Below are positions 36,101-46,696 of a stretch of DNA of 64,000 bases, piece after piece; position 1 is the stretch's first letter, and each line of letters begins with the position of its first letter. The notes under the pieces were generated by a model that saw nothing but the letters and a program-made list of their open reading frames with translations, searched no databases and was not told the DNA's origin. Both the position numbers and the translations under genes were made by a program. The DNA comes from Acanthococcus lagerstroemiae (taxonomy: Eukaryota > Arthropoda > Insecta > Hemiptera > Eriococcidae): NCBI GenBank assembly GCA_031841125.1, contig CM063110.1, forward strand, positions 58,813,946 through 58,877,945. The letters run 5' to 3'.

Positions 36101-36208
36101 AACTGGAACAAAATTCTAACGATGTGGATGCCCTCGGGCAAACGTAGAAGAGGGAGGCCAGTGACGAGATGGATCGATGAGGTTAGGCAAGTGGCAGGTC
36201 ACCAATAA
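33110..36208 (+). CDS. Retrotransposon ORF2: endonuclease plus reverse transcriptase
   Basis: This 1032-codon frame has an APE-type endonuclease at about residues 105-350, with NCQGM, LSEIK, VYAPN, GDFNAKVG, NEIDHTL and SDHRP motifs covering the expected metal and catalytic residues. A reverse transcriptase follows at about 575-870: KAPGPDGI, NNYRPISL, QAGFRKNFSTIDHI, FVDFNKAFDS, GVKQGDPLSPNLF and the catalytic FADD. The C-terminus has RRRGRPVTRW. The frame has no ATG before the endonuclease: it opens three bases after the ORF1 stop on a GTG, so ORF2 may be made by reinitiation or the start was mutated. After the TAA at 36206 the frame continues as LTRASNRKKWAEL...QKWAAEG to 36286, matching the usual end of this family, so the stop is probably premature by 26 codons. 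Confidence 0.88.
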   Translation: MKTGERTLPLNSNSAKTNEKRKNNSQENKNTPLKIINTRTHTPSWTLGTKGYYAQSGQFSPLTHPQTRNRKPNKIINNKSNNKPNKKSNKTHNNKYQKREKPRSHNLDIIHFNCQGMANEERIVEFENALPGDYIGIIGLSEIKRNYEKMVIRNNGNLFYHFGTTAGYRGVGFYIDRKHIKNIVEIKGFSERLAMAKIKLSDTETISIFQVYAPNLAAPVEEVKEFYSLLKESFEDNKSVYNIVMGDFNAKVGIDSGENSGVGPWLNGETNRNGNKLIKFSNETNLKIINAFFRKRKNNRWTWKSPDGVTRNEIDHTLSNNLRIFSNVSAISTFQFSSDHRPIKCKVIIPIKSAVHKKANTKPILEKFKPKWIPFRSRTEATDLLDSGITAINWENLNPANLQTKYEALIDNIHKIYNQFGKDPKKIKTDDKLRRATKEMIHKRTTLKQKNNPSLKDRVEVCELNKLIKKLIRKDVKEYEEEIAESIVQENWSTRQARRAVTRGRCLFPRIRNEDNQLITNRDEIAKTTARFYQNLYSVEHNGNNNWRNHLSNRDEVPKFTPNEVAREIAKIKSNKAPGPDGIRNEMLKDFREILAHPLVSLFNAVTSLGLAPSQWYLAEIILLHKKGNRADINNYRPISLSSNVCKLYMKNIKKRIYNILDAQQPAEQAGFRKNFSTIDHIHAINQLIEKTNEFQINVVLLFVDFNKAFDSLLHSCIWSTLAKQGVHEKIIEMLHKIYLYSEAIISLDKNTEKIKIGRGVKQGDPLSPNLFNAVLEEVFRNINWEGKGLKIRGSIFDNTKTLHNLRFADDIVIIAKNAEEARLMGEDLRRESEKVGLSINWKKTKVMSNIQNLGEIEISSQKIEVTEFKYLGQMVSFENRSEKETKIRRANAWKAFWGQNIFWNGKLSLKAKIKIFESNVIPVLTYGAQTWAHTKKQTEKLITTQNSMLRNLLKIKIKDKVRISKILEKTKAKGVGVTIKKLKLKFAGHLAREFSFNWNKILTMWMPSGKRRRGRPVTRWIDEVRQVAGHQ

Positions 36209-36451
36209 TTAACAAGAGCTAGCAATAGGAAAAAATGGGCTGAACTGTCCATGACTTATGCCCAGAAATGGGCGGCTGAGGGCTGAGTAAGGGGGAGGTG
36301 CACCTCCCCTGTCTACTACACCCGTTTCCTTTTCTTGTGTATTTTTTCTCTTATTATTTATGCACAGTACTTACATATATGTATACACGCTTGTAGCCCC
36401 AGCGGGTCACCAAATAAAAATAAATAAATAAATAAATAATTTCAGGGTATC

Positions 36452-38320
36452 TCATACCCTGTCCCAATTTTGAGAGGTACACCCATTCTATCCAAAGTTT
36501 TGTTGTCATTGTTCATAATATACTTTTCATAGAAATTTTCAATTTTCTGAGAAGTTAGAAAGGTTAAAAATCCATACCGCAAATGTCACCGGAAATTTGG
36601 GAAAAAATTTTCAACTTTTAAGGAAATACGTCTTAGGCGCATCTTGAATAGAGTGTGGTGCTTTTACAGGCGTATTGTTTCACGAGTATCACTGTAGCCT
36701 AGTAGCGCTGTAGGCTACGACCCAACTTGTGCCCGAATAGAAATTGCTGACTAACGAAATATTTGCCATGTGAAACTTTTCATCGAATGCATGGAAGTCT
36801 TAATGGTACCTGTAATAGTGGTTCAGTGTAAAGAGGTTGTAATGGTAGCTATCTGTAAAGAAAAAAATTGAGGGAACGGCCCATTTGGAACGATTGATCG
36901 AGAAATGGTTCTCTTTACTTCTAGGAAGGAACAATTGTCTTCTTCATTTTCTGACTTTGATCATTGGTTAACCCCCATAGTCGAATTTTGGCCCTCTCCA
37001 ACTCCCACAAGCACATAAACAATACCCTCACCTACCTTTCCGCTCCTGGATACCTCTACGACATTTAGACAACAACCTTTTCCGAGCCCATAGCCTGAGA
37101 GTGCAGCTCTATGGCTCGATAGTATTTTTTTTTAAATTCACAAAATGTTGCTTTTGACAAGTGAAAAATATGGATTATGTAGTGTTCAATTTTTCAAGCT
37201 ATCATCTATTCAAAGTTTTTTTTTTTAGTTTTTTTTTTGAGCTGCCAAAAACAGAAAATTGGCGGTTTTATAACAAGTGTTTTTTTTTTTGTTTCTATGT
37301 TTGGGAACTGCCCAACAAATTTTTGGTACTGTCCAATATGGGCGGTACTACCTGTTATAATAGGCGTTGTTTCATGTTCAGTCAGTTCGGCCCATTTGAA
37401 GTGTGTTATTTGGATTTTGAGACTCGTACAGATTCCGATGAGCGTAATTGAGGAACAAAGTGGAAACTTACGGTTTTCTTGATAAAAAAGAACTGTTTCT
37501 CTCTCAAATGAGGAAAAAGAAAACCGGCTTCACCTCATTTTATGGACAAGAATTTCATTCCTCTTTCTGAAGTACGGGAAATAACATATTTTATTTTTTG
37601 AAAAACAAGGAGTCGAAGGGACAATTTTTTTTTCTCGACCAAAAGTTATTTCTTTTCTTTTTTTCCTCGCATTTCTCCCATTGAGGAGAAGGGAAGGCCG
37701 ATTTGTTTCTCCCCCTGCAAAAAACATACCAAAGTTCTCGGAATGATTGACCGAGCAGGGCTATATATTTGCTATATTTGTAAGACAGGAACGAGTATCT
37801 TATTCATTTTCCAACTCAGATCATTTGTTAGTTTACAAAATTTTGCTTATCGAGTGAAAAATTTGGATGATGGTGGGTTCAATTTTTCAAGTGGGCACCT
37901 ATCCTACGAACTTTTTACTGTCGGTTTTATCATAAGTTTTCTTTGTTTCTCTTCCCCCCCCCCCTCCCCCGAAAGAGAACAATCTAATTTTCAAGTATGT
38001 GATATTTTTGACTCGAAAACTTTTAAAATAATTATTCATGACAGAAAAAAATGTTGCTTCCCCTCCCCCCCAAAAAAAGGTTTATTTTCTAAATATTATT
38101 TTAATTTTGTAAGTTAGTTTAATGAAGTGAAGAGGTGAATTTTGCGTGTACAATTGATTTATTTTCCTTTTTTTTTTCTTTGTTACAGAAATAGAGTCCT
38201 AATTCAAATTTTTCCTTCAGCTATGGTTATCTTTATGGGATCTGAGATAAGAAAAATTTTTAGCTGCGTTTTTTATCGCTGAAGTACAATTTGCCAATTT
38301 TGCGATGAGTACATAATATA
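36452..38320. other. No gene seen; diffuse internal duplication
   Basis: AT-rich spacer. Segments near 37130-37330 and 37830-37960 share GTGAAAAAT.TGGAT.ATG, GTTCAATTTTTCAAG and GGCGGTTTTAT-like words about 700 bp apart, indicating an old direct duplication. Long T and C runs occur (37217-37229, 37956-37968). ORFs here are low-complexity artefacts of those runs. Confidence 0.4.
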
Positions 38321-38584
38321 ATGTCTTACTATATAATAATTAATATTATAAAATCGTAAGTTTCATCGACGCTCTATATGCGCATGTGCGGGAACGACTC
38401 CTCCAGCTCGAGGGAAGAAGTCGTGTTTTACGTCGCGTTCGTTCTCGAATCTCGATGTTCTACTTCTACATACATAACACAAAGATGAAAAATAACGTCG
38501 CTCCGAACCAGTCCCTTCTATGTACTTCACCCGCTCACAAAAAATGTGTTGTTTAAAATTCGGAATTCTGCTTCATTATACCGT

Positions 38585-39720
38585 TTTGGCATTCATCGAT
38601 TTTAATAAGGCCTTTGATTCCATTTATCAGTCACCGTAGCGCCTGGAATGCTCTAGCATCGCAAGGAGTTCCCGAAAATATTATTAGAAAATTTATACCA
38701 AAACTCGGTAGCATATATTTCACTGGACAAAAAAGGGGGATATATTTAAGGTGGGTAGGGGAGTAAAACAGGGAGGTCCAGTGTCACCAAACATCTTTAA
38801 TGCTGTACTGGAGGATCTTTTCAGAAAATTGGACTGGGATAGTTACGGGCTGAAGATAAATGGGGTGCCGATTAATAATCTCAGATTTGCCGATGACATC
38901 GTATTAATAGGTAAAAACAGTGAAGAGATAAATATAATGATAGAAGATTTGGCACAACAAGGGGCTAATGTAGGATTATCGATCAACCTGGGGAAGTCCA
39001 AAATTATGACGAAAGATGGGAAAAAGGACAAATACCTTTGATCCAGCGCAGCAGACCTCGAGATGGTCGATGAATACAAGTACTTAGGACAAACTGTATC
39101 TTTCAAAAACAGAAGTAATAAGGAAATTAAAATTTGTATAAATAACTCATGGAAAGCATGTATGTTTGGCACAAAAACATATTTTTAAAAGCAACATGAA
39201 AATTAAAACAAAAGCAAGAATCGTAAGTACTTGTGTGCTCCCAGTGGCAATACATGGGGCCCAGATGTGGCCAATAGCTAGAAGACATTTAAAGAAGTTA
39301 AAAGTTATGCAAAATTCAATGTTTAGGAACATCCTAAAAATCAAATTAAAAGACAAAATTAAGCTTCTGGACATCAAAGACAGAATTAATATAAAGGATA
39401 TTGGCTACATAATCAGAAAATTAAAATTGAAATATGCGAGGTACCTGATGAGGGAAAAGAATTTCAAATGGCATAAGACTGCAACCGACTGGACCTCATA
39501 TGGCCATAAACGTGCAAGGGGACGACCGATGCTACGCTGGAGAGACGACTTTAAGAAGCTGGGGGAGAAGATGGATAAGATTGGCGAGAGACCGTGACAT
39601 ATGGAGAGAGATGGTGGAAACCTATGCCCTCAAATGGGCAAGATAACTGGCATGGCCCACCTATCCAAGGTTACATCATTATTATTATTATTGTCATTAT
39701 TGTTATTATTATTATTATTC
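38585..39720 (+). pseudogene. Broken RTE-like RT fragment with (ATT)n tail
   Basis: The segment carries FIDFNKAFDSI at its start, then GRGVKQGGPVSPNIFNAVLE and LRFADDIVLIGKN (38751-39041), a shift, then 39166-39597 with VLPVAIHGAQMW and GRPMLRWRDD, another shift, then DIWREMVETYALKW. It ends in an ATT-rich tail (39672-39719). It is close to the ORF2 of the element at 31.7-36.4 kb but clearly a different, older copy. It is truncated before the RT domain and has at least four frame breaks. The catalytic FADD remains. In RT block 5 the usual QGDP reads QGGP. Confidence 0.85.
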
Positions 39721-41117
39721 TGATTACACCTATGCTGTCATTTTTCGTGACTGTTTATTTTTTAATTGAAATCTTATGTGGGTCCAGAGGGTATGTTTGC
39801 CGTAGGGGAAGAGGCTCAAGGTGATAGGTCCACTTTCATTGAGTAGACCGTAAAGAAACACATGTATGTGCTTTTTAATACAGTACAACAGAAAGATGTG
39901 CGCACTGAGACGAAATTAGGGGGCCCACAGTGCACCAAAGAACTTTCAGATGTAAATAGCCATCTTGTGGATACTCCGTGTAATGAAAGCGAGGCCTCAT
40001 TCAGAAAATAAATGTTTGTGTATGAAACCATATAATGCATTGCAAAGGAATAGCTCATTTAAGCAGTTTTAAACATGTAACTGAAAAACGGAAGGTGCTC
40101 CCCACCCTTACACCGAAAATCTAATTCTCGATTTTTCGGCCTTGAAGAATATTTTTGATAACCTCTGTTAATTTTTGCAATTGGAATCTTTCGTGGGTCC
40201 AATTCTAGAAGTCTAATTCTCGAATTTGCAGGATTGAACAATTATTTCCAGCGAACCTCTTAATTTGTTGATCGAAGTAATTTGTGGAACCTGGGGTAGA
40301 CCCCCACCCTAACTCCAAAAATATAACATTCGATTCTTCAAACTTCTAAATTATTTTGTGGATCCGAGGAATGGAACCCCACCCCAACCCCGAAAATCGA
40401 ATCCTCAATTTTTTGGCCTTTAGAAATCTTTTTAGTGACCTTTTCCGTTTTTCAGTTGTAATCATTTGTGGGGTCTAATGGTTGAGTTCCGATGAGTTGA
40501 CCCCGCCCTCAACTCTGCAAATCAAATCCTCGATTTTTCTGACGTGAAAAATAATTTTCGATTGTCGAAGTCTGTTGTGGTTCCGAGGGGTGGACTATCA
40601 CCCCAACTCCGGAAGTCTAATTATCGATTTTTCAAGCTTGAACAAAAATTTTCCGCGAACCCCTTATTTTGTTGATTGAAGTATTTTGTGGATTCTACAT
40701 GTGACCCTCAACCCCAACTCCGAAAATCAAATTCTCGAATCTTCGGACTTCAATATTCATTTTTCGTGAACCTTTAATTTTTTTGAATAAAATCTATTGT
40801 GGACTTGAGGGGTGAAGCCCGTCCTGAACTCTGAAAATCTAATTCTCGATTCTTCAAATTTCTGAATTATTTTACGTAAGCCTCCCCTTTTTTCAACTGA
40901 TACATTTTCTACACGGGAAAAGTAGAGTCGCGCCCCCAACACCAAAAGAGTATATTTTCAAGTTTTCGTTGGTGAACTGGTGAACTTTTTTTTTTTGATT
41001 GAAATAATTCGTGGATCCATGAGGGTAGACCACACCCCACCTCCGGAAATCAAATTCTCGATTATAGATGTTGAAAAACAATTTTCCATAAACCCCTTAT
41101 TTTTAATCGAGATCTTT

Positions 41118-41440
41118 TGTGGATCAAGGAATAACTCTCCCACCCACGACGAAAATCAACAACTCGATTTTTCAGCTTCTCAAAGTTATTCTTGGTAAAC
41201 GACTTATTTTTTCAATTCAAATAATACGTTAACTCTCTTCTATAATTTACGTTAGTTTTAATAATAGTTAGATTATAGCAGCAAGGCAATAACACTCTCA
41301 GTAAATAAAAATAATAATATAATATTGGACCCGATGGACTGTCTCCGCCCCCAACTCCGGAAATTGAATTCTCTATTTTGTCGGCTTAAGAAATAATTTT
41401 CCGTGAGCCCATGCTTATTTCTTTGTTCGAATTATTTTGT
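41118..41440. repeat. Segment duplicated within the array, copy 1
   Basis: Contains a 95-bp insert not found in other units (TTACGTTAGTTTTAATAATA, GATTATAGCAGCAAGGCAAT, ACACTCTCAGTAAATAAAAA). The same insert and surrounding units reappear at about 42930-43368, much more alike than ordinary neighbours, so a block of several units was duplicated recently. Confidence 0.85.
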
Positions 41441-42929
41441 GGACCCGAGGACGAGTGATCCGCCGCCCACAACTTCGAAAATCTAATTCTTGATTTTTCG
41501 ATTGTCAGAAATATTTTTGGTGACCATTTTTGTATTTCAATTGGAATTTTTTATGGGGCCGATGGGTCGACCACACTCTCAACTTTGGAAGTCCAATTCT
41601 CGAATATTCAGGCTTTATAAATAATTTTCCGCGAACCTCTTATTTTGTTGATCGAAGCTTTTTGTGGATCAGACGGGTGCCCCTCCCCATCCCCAACCCC
41701 CAACCACAAAAATATTATTTTCGATATTTTGGCCTTTAAAAGTACGTATTGTTGCTATAATTTATTTTTCAGCCGAAATCTAATGTGGATTTGAGAGGTA
41801 AATCGCATCCCGAATTCCTGGAAATCTACCTCTCGATGCTTCAAACTTTGCAATTGTTATTAACTTCTTTTTGCGATTGATACATTCTGTAGACTCAAAA
41901 AGTAAACCCCCCGCCCAAACCCTGAAAGTGTAATTATTAATTTTTCGGCCTTTAAAAAATTACTTTCGATGAACTGTTTATGTTTTCTACTGAAATCATT
42001 TGTAGGGCCAAAGGACTGACTCTACTCCCAACTTCGGAAGTCTAATTCTCGATTCATCAATCTTCAACAATAGTTTTCTTTGAACCCCTTACTTTGTTAA
42101 TCGATGTATTGTATGGATCAGAGGGAAGGATTCCTCGCCCCCCAACTCCGGTCATGAAATTCTTGATTGTTAGGGGTAGAAAGATGATTTTCCATAACCC
42201 TTCTATTGTTTGATCGAAATCATATGTAGACCCAAGGGATAGACCCTCCCCCCCGTTGCCTGCTAAAATATAAATCTCGATTTTCCGGGCTTTCAAATTT
42301 ATTCTTGATGAAATTTTTATTTTTTCGATTCAAATCTATTGTGGTCCCGATGGGTTGACCCCACCTCCAACTTTGGAAATCAAATTCTCGATTTTTCTAA
42401 CGTGAAAAATAATTTTCGGTGATCTCCTTATTTCTCTGATCGAAGTCTTTGTTGCACCCGAGGAGTGGAATCCCACCCCAATTCCGAAAATTTAATTTTC
42501 GATGTTTTGCCCTTTAAAAATATTTTTCGTCTCTGGAAGTCTAATTCTCGATTTTTCAGTCTTGAACAATTAGTTCCGTGAACTTTCGTTGGTCGAAGTA
42601 TTTTATGGATCTGATAGGTAAACCTACACCCGCAACTCCGAAAGTCTAATTTTCGATTTTGAATTATTAAATATTTATTTTCCTTTTTTTGATAAAATCT
42701 ATTGCGGACTTGAGGGGTAGAGCCCATCCTGAACTCCGGAAATCTAATTCTCGAATCTTCAACTTCTGAATTATCTTTCATAAACCTCCGCTCATTTCGA
42801 TTGCCACCTTTTGTAGACTCGAAAGGTGGGTTCTTGCCCTCAACAATTCTTGATTTTTCGGTCTTTAAAATTATTTTTGATGAACTTTTTATTTCTTCGA
42901 TTAAAATATTGGCGAATCCGAGGGGTTGA

Positions 42930-43368
42930 CCACGTGGATCAAGGAATAACTCTCCACCTACGACGAAAATCTAAAACTCGATTTTCCGGCTTCTCAATGT
43001 TATTCTTGGTGAACGTCTTACTTTTTCAATTCAAATAATACGTTAACCCTCTTCTAATAATTTACGTTAGTTTTAATAATAGTTAGATTATAGCAGCAAG
43101 GCAATAACACTCTCAGTAAATAAAAATAATAATATAATATTGTGGACCCGATGGATTGTCTCCACCCCAATTCCGCAAATCTAATTCTCGATCTTTCAGC
43201 CTCTCAAGATTATTCATGGTTAACTTTTTTCGATTCAGATCTATTGTGGATCCGTTGGGTTGACCCCGACCCCAACTCCGGAAATTGAATTCTCCATTTG
43301 GTCGGCTTAAGAAATAATTTTCCGTGAGCCCCTGCTTATTTTTTTGTTCGAAGTCTTTTGAAGAGTCA
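42930..43368. repeat. Segment duplicated within the array, copy 2
   Basis: Near-identical to 41118-41440 across the TTAGTTTTAATAATAGTTAG insert, about 1.8 kb away. It holds one extra unit (about 43160-43255) between the insert and the AAGAAATAATTTTCCGTGAG stretch, so an indel occurred in one copy after or during duplication. Confidence 0.8.
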
Positions 43369-43389
43369 TAAGGTATATCAGAACAGTGA

Positions 43390-44070
43390 AATTTGTAGTC
43401 GTAATAGTGTTTTACTCACAAATCATTGATTTATGTAGTATTTTTATGTTCTTGAATTTCTCTCTAGGGACCATAACTAGAAATTTCAGAAGGGAATGTA
43501 TACTCAGAAGTCCGAAAAATCGTAAAAAATGGTTACTCGGTCGATAATGAATTGAAATGGAGTAAAGCCTAAACAAAATTCAATTGTTTGCATGTAATAG
43601 GGTATATTTTCCGTATTGTTTTTCATATGTAAAGTAGATAAACTCACTTCTGAATAATATTAATACATTTGTTATGACATAACCTGTCATATTTAAAATC
43701 CATAATTAGAACTGTGCATGTAGAAAAATGAAGTTTTACTTGATTTCTTTAGCCTTTGTTTAACATTTCCAATGTGTCTCCCTTGAAACAGTAAACTTGA
43801 TGTGAAGTCGAAAAAATACATGTTTTGATTAAAACTGCTTTTTTCTCTCGGACAGTATGAGAACATCTATCTCTATGTATCAACGACTTTACCTGCAGTG
43901 GACACTTCTAAATTTGAAATAGTTACAGTATATGCATATACTGTAGTTTGACATTTACATAAGGTGTATCTCTGTGTAATGATAATAGGTGCATCCTCAT
44001 AGAGGTTAACTTTTTTTCCGATATACATAAAATAAATTCTGTGTTTCTTTAGTGCAAATTAACCTATATT
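43390..44070. other. AT-rich tail region before the Helitron-like 3' end
   Basis: About 680 bp without ORFs of note, between the tandem array and the terminal hairpin. It contains ATATGCATATACTG-like palindromic words near 43930. It is probably part of the Helitron-like element. Confidence 0.4.
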
Positions 44071-44089
44071 TCATTTATTCCGGGGGTTG

Positions 44090-44122
44090 GCCCGCGAAGC
44101 GGGCAGGGGCGGAGCCCCCTAG
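44090..44122 (+). other. Helitron-like 3' terminus (hairpins and CTAG)
   Basis: GCCCGCGAAGCGGGC forms a six-pair stem with a GAA loop, and GGGGCGGAGCCCC forms a five-pair stem. They are followed by CTAG and a host T. Its high GC content stands out from flanking AT-rich DNA. Confidence 0.8.
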
Positions 44123-45580
44123 TAAAGAAAAAAAATTGTAGGATGATTTTTTCTGTCTCTGGGTTTATTTTGTTAACGTAAGATAATATTTTAGTTCCGT
44201 GATTTTTATCCATGTGTTGGAGACAAAACTCAGCAGATGACAGGGAGAGAAAGAGAGAGAGAGAGAGAGATGTGAGGTGAAGAAAGTCGAAATGGAGTAG
44301 TAAAATATTTGAACCTGATGTCCACGACTGCGTTGATCCGTTGATATTAATAGTTAAAATTAACCTAATTTTGAAGATTGAGCATACGAGTATGGATTAA
44401 ATTGGTTTGATATTTTGAAGATTTGGGACTTTTTGAATATTTTTATTATTATTTTCATTATTATTATTATTATTATTATTCCTTTTTCGTATTTATCCAT
44501 TTCCATTACTCACGTTTTCGTGTTGAAGTCATGGTAATAACGGAAAAATCTCGTATATCCGAATATTATATTGGCCTTGTGAAAATTGATATTGCTTACT
44601 ATGTAAACGGAAATCCGAAAAAAATTTGTTGCAGACAATATTGACATTTTGGTCGTAAGAAGGTCACCCATAAAAATATTCTTTCAATTTTTTATTTTTA
44701 TTTTTTTAAATAATAATTCTTAACCTTCTAAAAAAGGTGAGTGATCAAAAATTTTGAGGGCTTCGATTTGTTTTTCAAGGTCTTTGATCTTGGCTTGTGT
44801 GTTGGACTACTTACATATTGTGTCCAATTTATTAATAAAATGTAAAATTCGCGTAAAATTATCGGCAAAATCATCTCTCTTTGGAATAAAAAGTAATTAG
44901 TTTTTTTTCTTTGTATATAAAAAAATAAATTAAATAAATGACAACCGCTTTTGTATTAATAAAGAAAGAAAATTGTGTTTTGCTGCGAAAAAATTTGTCC
45001 TTTGATTTGAAAATTAAAAAAATAATTATCTATGACAGAAGAAAGTTTTGCTCTCCTTTCCAGAAAATTTAAAAGAAACCAGTGAGTAAAAATATTGCGC
45101 ACTATCGCCTCAACTGTCTAAGTTCAACCTTGACTTTCATTAGTACCTCTTCTCCAATTTTCCTCGTTTTAAAATTTAAAAAAATTACTTTCGTTTTCGT
45201 TAATATTTTCAAGTATTTTTTTTATGAATTAAATTTTTGAACGCGTGCATACTGTTGCTTTTTGGAACTGTCCAAAAACTGTCAGTAGAGACTTCGTCTG
45301 GAACCATGTCTCAACATCTTGGTCTATATCCTCGTTATTAACAACATCTTGGAAAAAAATTTACCGCCCTGAAAATTCTGCTGCTCCATTTATAACCATC
45401 CACTGCCTATTGCCTAATGCCTAGCCCCTCAGAAGCCCGCGAAAAATGTTAGGAAATGATAAATATAAGAACAAATGCCAAAAAAAATTGTACGAAATAA
45501 TCCAGCTTCCTAAAAGTCAAAAGCAGAAATATGAAAGGCCAAGAGGACTCAGCCCCCCCCCGTGTCCAAATTCGAGCTAG
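44123..45580. other. No gene seen; two microsatellites
   Basis: AT-rich spacer with a (GA)n tract at 44244-44271 and an (ATT)n tract at about 44441-44480. No conserved coding sequence recognised. Confidence 0.5.
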
Positions 45581-45581
45581 A

Positions 45582-45980
45582 CTGAAAAATGAATTCGGTG
45601 ACAGCAGAAACTATTATTTTAATATCTCCTTTTGAGTATTGCTTTTTTCAAAATATCATAATTTTGTCAGCCCCCCCCCCCAAATTGGGCACTGGACTAT
45701 GAGCCCAGAAAAGGCGGCAAAAATTCCAAGACCTTGGAGCACAACTAGCACAAATTACGATAAAATTTGTGCCGCTAATTCCAAACCCGTACCTACATTT
45801 TGGGGGGGGGGCAACATTTCGCGGCTCCCCCAAATTTTTCATTAAGATGTACACCCACAGGAGGCGGCAAAAATTCTGGGACTTCGGAGTACAATTAGCA
45901 AAAATTACGATAAAATTTGTGCCGCTAATTCCAACCCCCTATCCCATTTTTCGGGGGGGGGCGTAGAAATACAGCCGCAA
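45582..45980 (-). mobile_element. About 400-bp repeat, copy 2, inverted relative to copy 1
   Basis: It matches the reverse complement of 31270-31659, including CTGAAAAATGAATTC at one end and ACAGCCGC at the other. The internal GATAAAATTTGTGCCGCTAA unit occurs twice (about 45760 and 45910). G runs of 9-13 sit at the dimer junctions. There is no ORF. Confidence 0.7.
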
Positions 45981-46421
45981 TCGGCCAGTATAATAGGGCG
46001 CGCCTGCTAAGAAGAGAGGGTATGATTTGAGTCAAATGATCAACAAATCACAGATGATCAAAATTCTCTGTCGGGTGTCAATTACAATTGATAAGTAAAA
46101 AAAGATGACTTTAGATGACCTTTAGCCAATTTTTGAGTAGCCTCAAAAGAATATTTACTCGCTCCGGTCGCTTAGCTACTTTTCTGTTGCCTCTCTACTT
46201 TATGTTGTATTTAAAATATCACTCTTATTCTTCCTGTTTCATTCATACTCGCGGGATATTTACTGATGTTATTCTACCAAAGGTTGCAGGGAAGTCAATA
46301 ATTGCGTTTTGAAGATTCATTAGGACCTATTCATATTCTTTCGTTTTTCTTTATTTCTTTTTTCAATTTCGAACATAAATCAATCGTACCAGGCTGAGAT
46401 CATTTTCCAATCTACTGTGCG
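45981..46421. other. No feature seen
   Basis: AT-rich spacer between two repeats. The open frame at 46115-46312 has no recognisable domain. Confidence 0.45.
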
Positions 46422-46696
46422 CAGGGGCGAAAATATAGGGGGTGTGGCGGTTGGACCCCCCCCCCAATAATTTAGCAGTCAGCAGATTTAGAAACTGTTC
46501 GTTTGAATTTTTCATTTTTTACGAATGCCTGTTTGTTTGTTGTTGTTTTTTTCAATTAAAAAATCATTCGATTAAAAAACCGGCAAGTTTATAATTTTTT
46601 AAAAATTTTATCAGCGAATTTTTAGTTTACAAAAAATATTTGTCAGCATATTTTGCTTCTCCACCTCCCCAAACTGAAAGTCACATTTCGTTTCTG
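46422..46696 (+). mobile_element. CAGGGGCGAAA-type MITE, copy J1
   Basis: It begins CAGGGGCGAAAATATAGGGG and ends ATTTCGTTTCTG, diverged terminal inverted repeats. After the left terminus is a C10 tract and then CAATAATTTAGCAGTCAGCA. The body aligns with 49562-49775 and with the reverse complement of 56398-57035. No clear target duplication. Confidence 0.6.

Larger units (their letters stand above)
31665..36451 (+). mobile_element. Full-length RTE-like non-LTR retrotransposon with 12-bp target duplication
   Basis: The repeat TTTCAGGGTATC flanks the element exactly (31665-31676 and 36440-36451). Between them are a leader of about 450 bp, ORF1 (32135-33106), ORF2 (33110-36208) and a short 3' UTR ending in a tail of (AAAT)n at about 36411-36439. 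Intact ends, a short-repeat tail and the target duplication indicate a complete insertion by target-primed reverse transcription. ORF2 motifs suggest RTE or a close relative; the clade is my inference. ORF1 has one nonsense codon, so this copy is probably inactive. Confidence 0.9.
40060..43370. repeat. Degenerate ~110-bp tandem repeat array, about 30 units
   Basis: The words AATTCTCGATTTTTC, ACCCCAACTCCG, TTTTGTGGA and AATTATTTTCCGTGAACC recur in the same order about every 105-115 bp. A partial leading unit is at about 39765-39830. Units differ by 15-30% by eye, so the array is old. Short ORFs on both strands come from the repeat. Its position inside the proposed Helitron-like element resembles the central tandem repeats of some Helitrons. 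Confidence 0.85.
38324..44122 (+). mobile_element. Probable Helitron-like element with passengers
   Basis: The right end is convincing: a GCCCGC-GAA-GCGGGC hairpin (44090-44104), a second GGGGC-GGA-GCCCC hairpin, then CTAG followed by T (44119-44123). That is the Helitron 3' signature. The proposed left end at 38324 (TCTTACTATATAATAATTAA, then TATTATAAAATCG and TTTCATCG) resembles Helitron 5' ends of insects, which start TC and carry TAATATTATAAA. The base before TC is G, not the usual A, so the left end is less sure. No Rep/helicase ORF is present, so it would be non-autonomous. It carries a LINE fragment and a long tandem repeat. Confidence 0.55.

Noticed and set aside
33829..36141. Minus-strand ORFs of 60-110 codons across the RTE-like ORF2
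   Set aside because: They are antisense shadows of the ORF2 coding frame.
41530..42781. ORFs of 69-117 codons within the ~110-bp tandem array
   Set aside because: They follow the repeat unit, change frame between units and have no domain.
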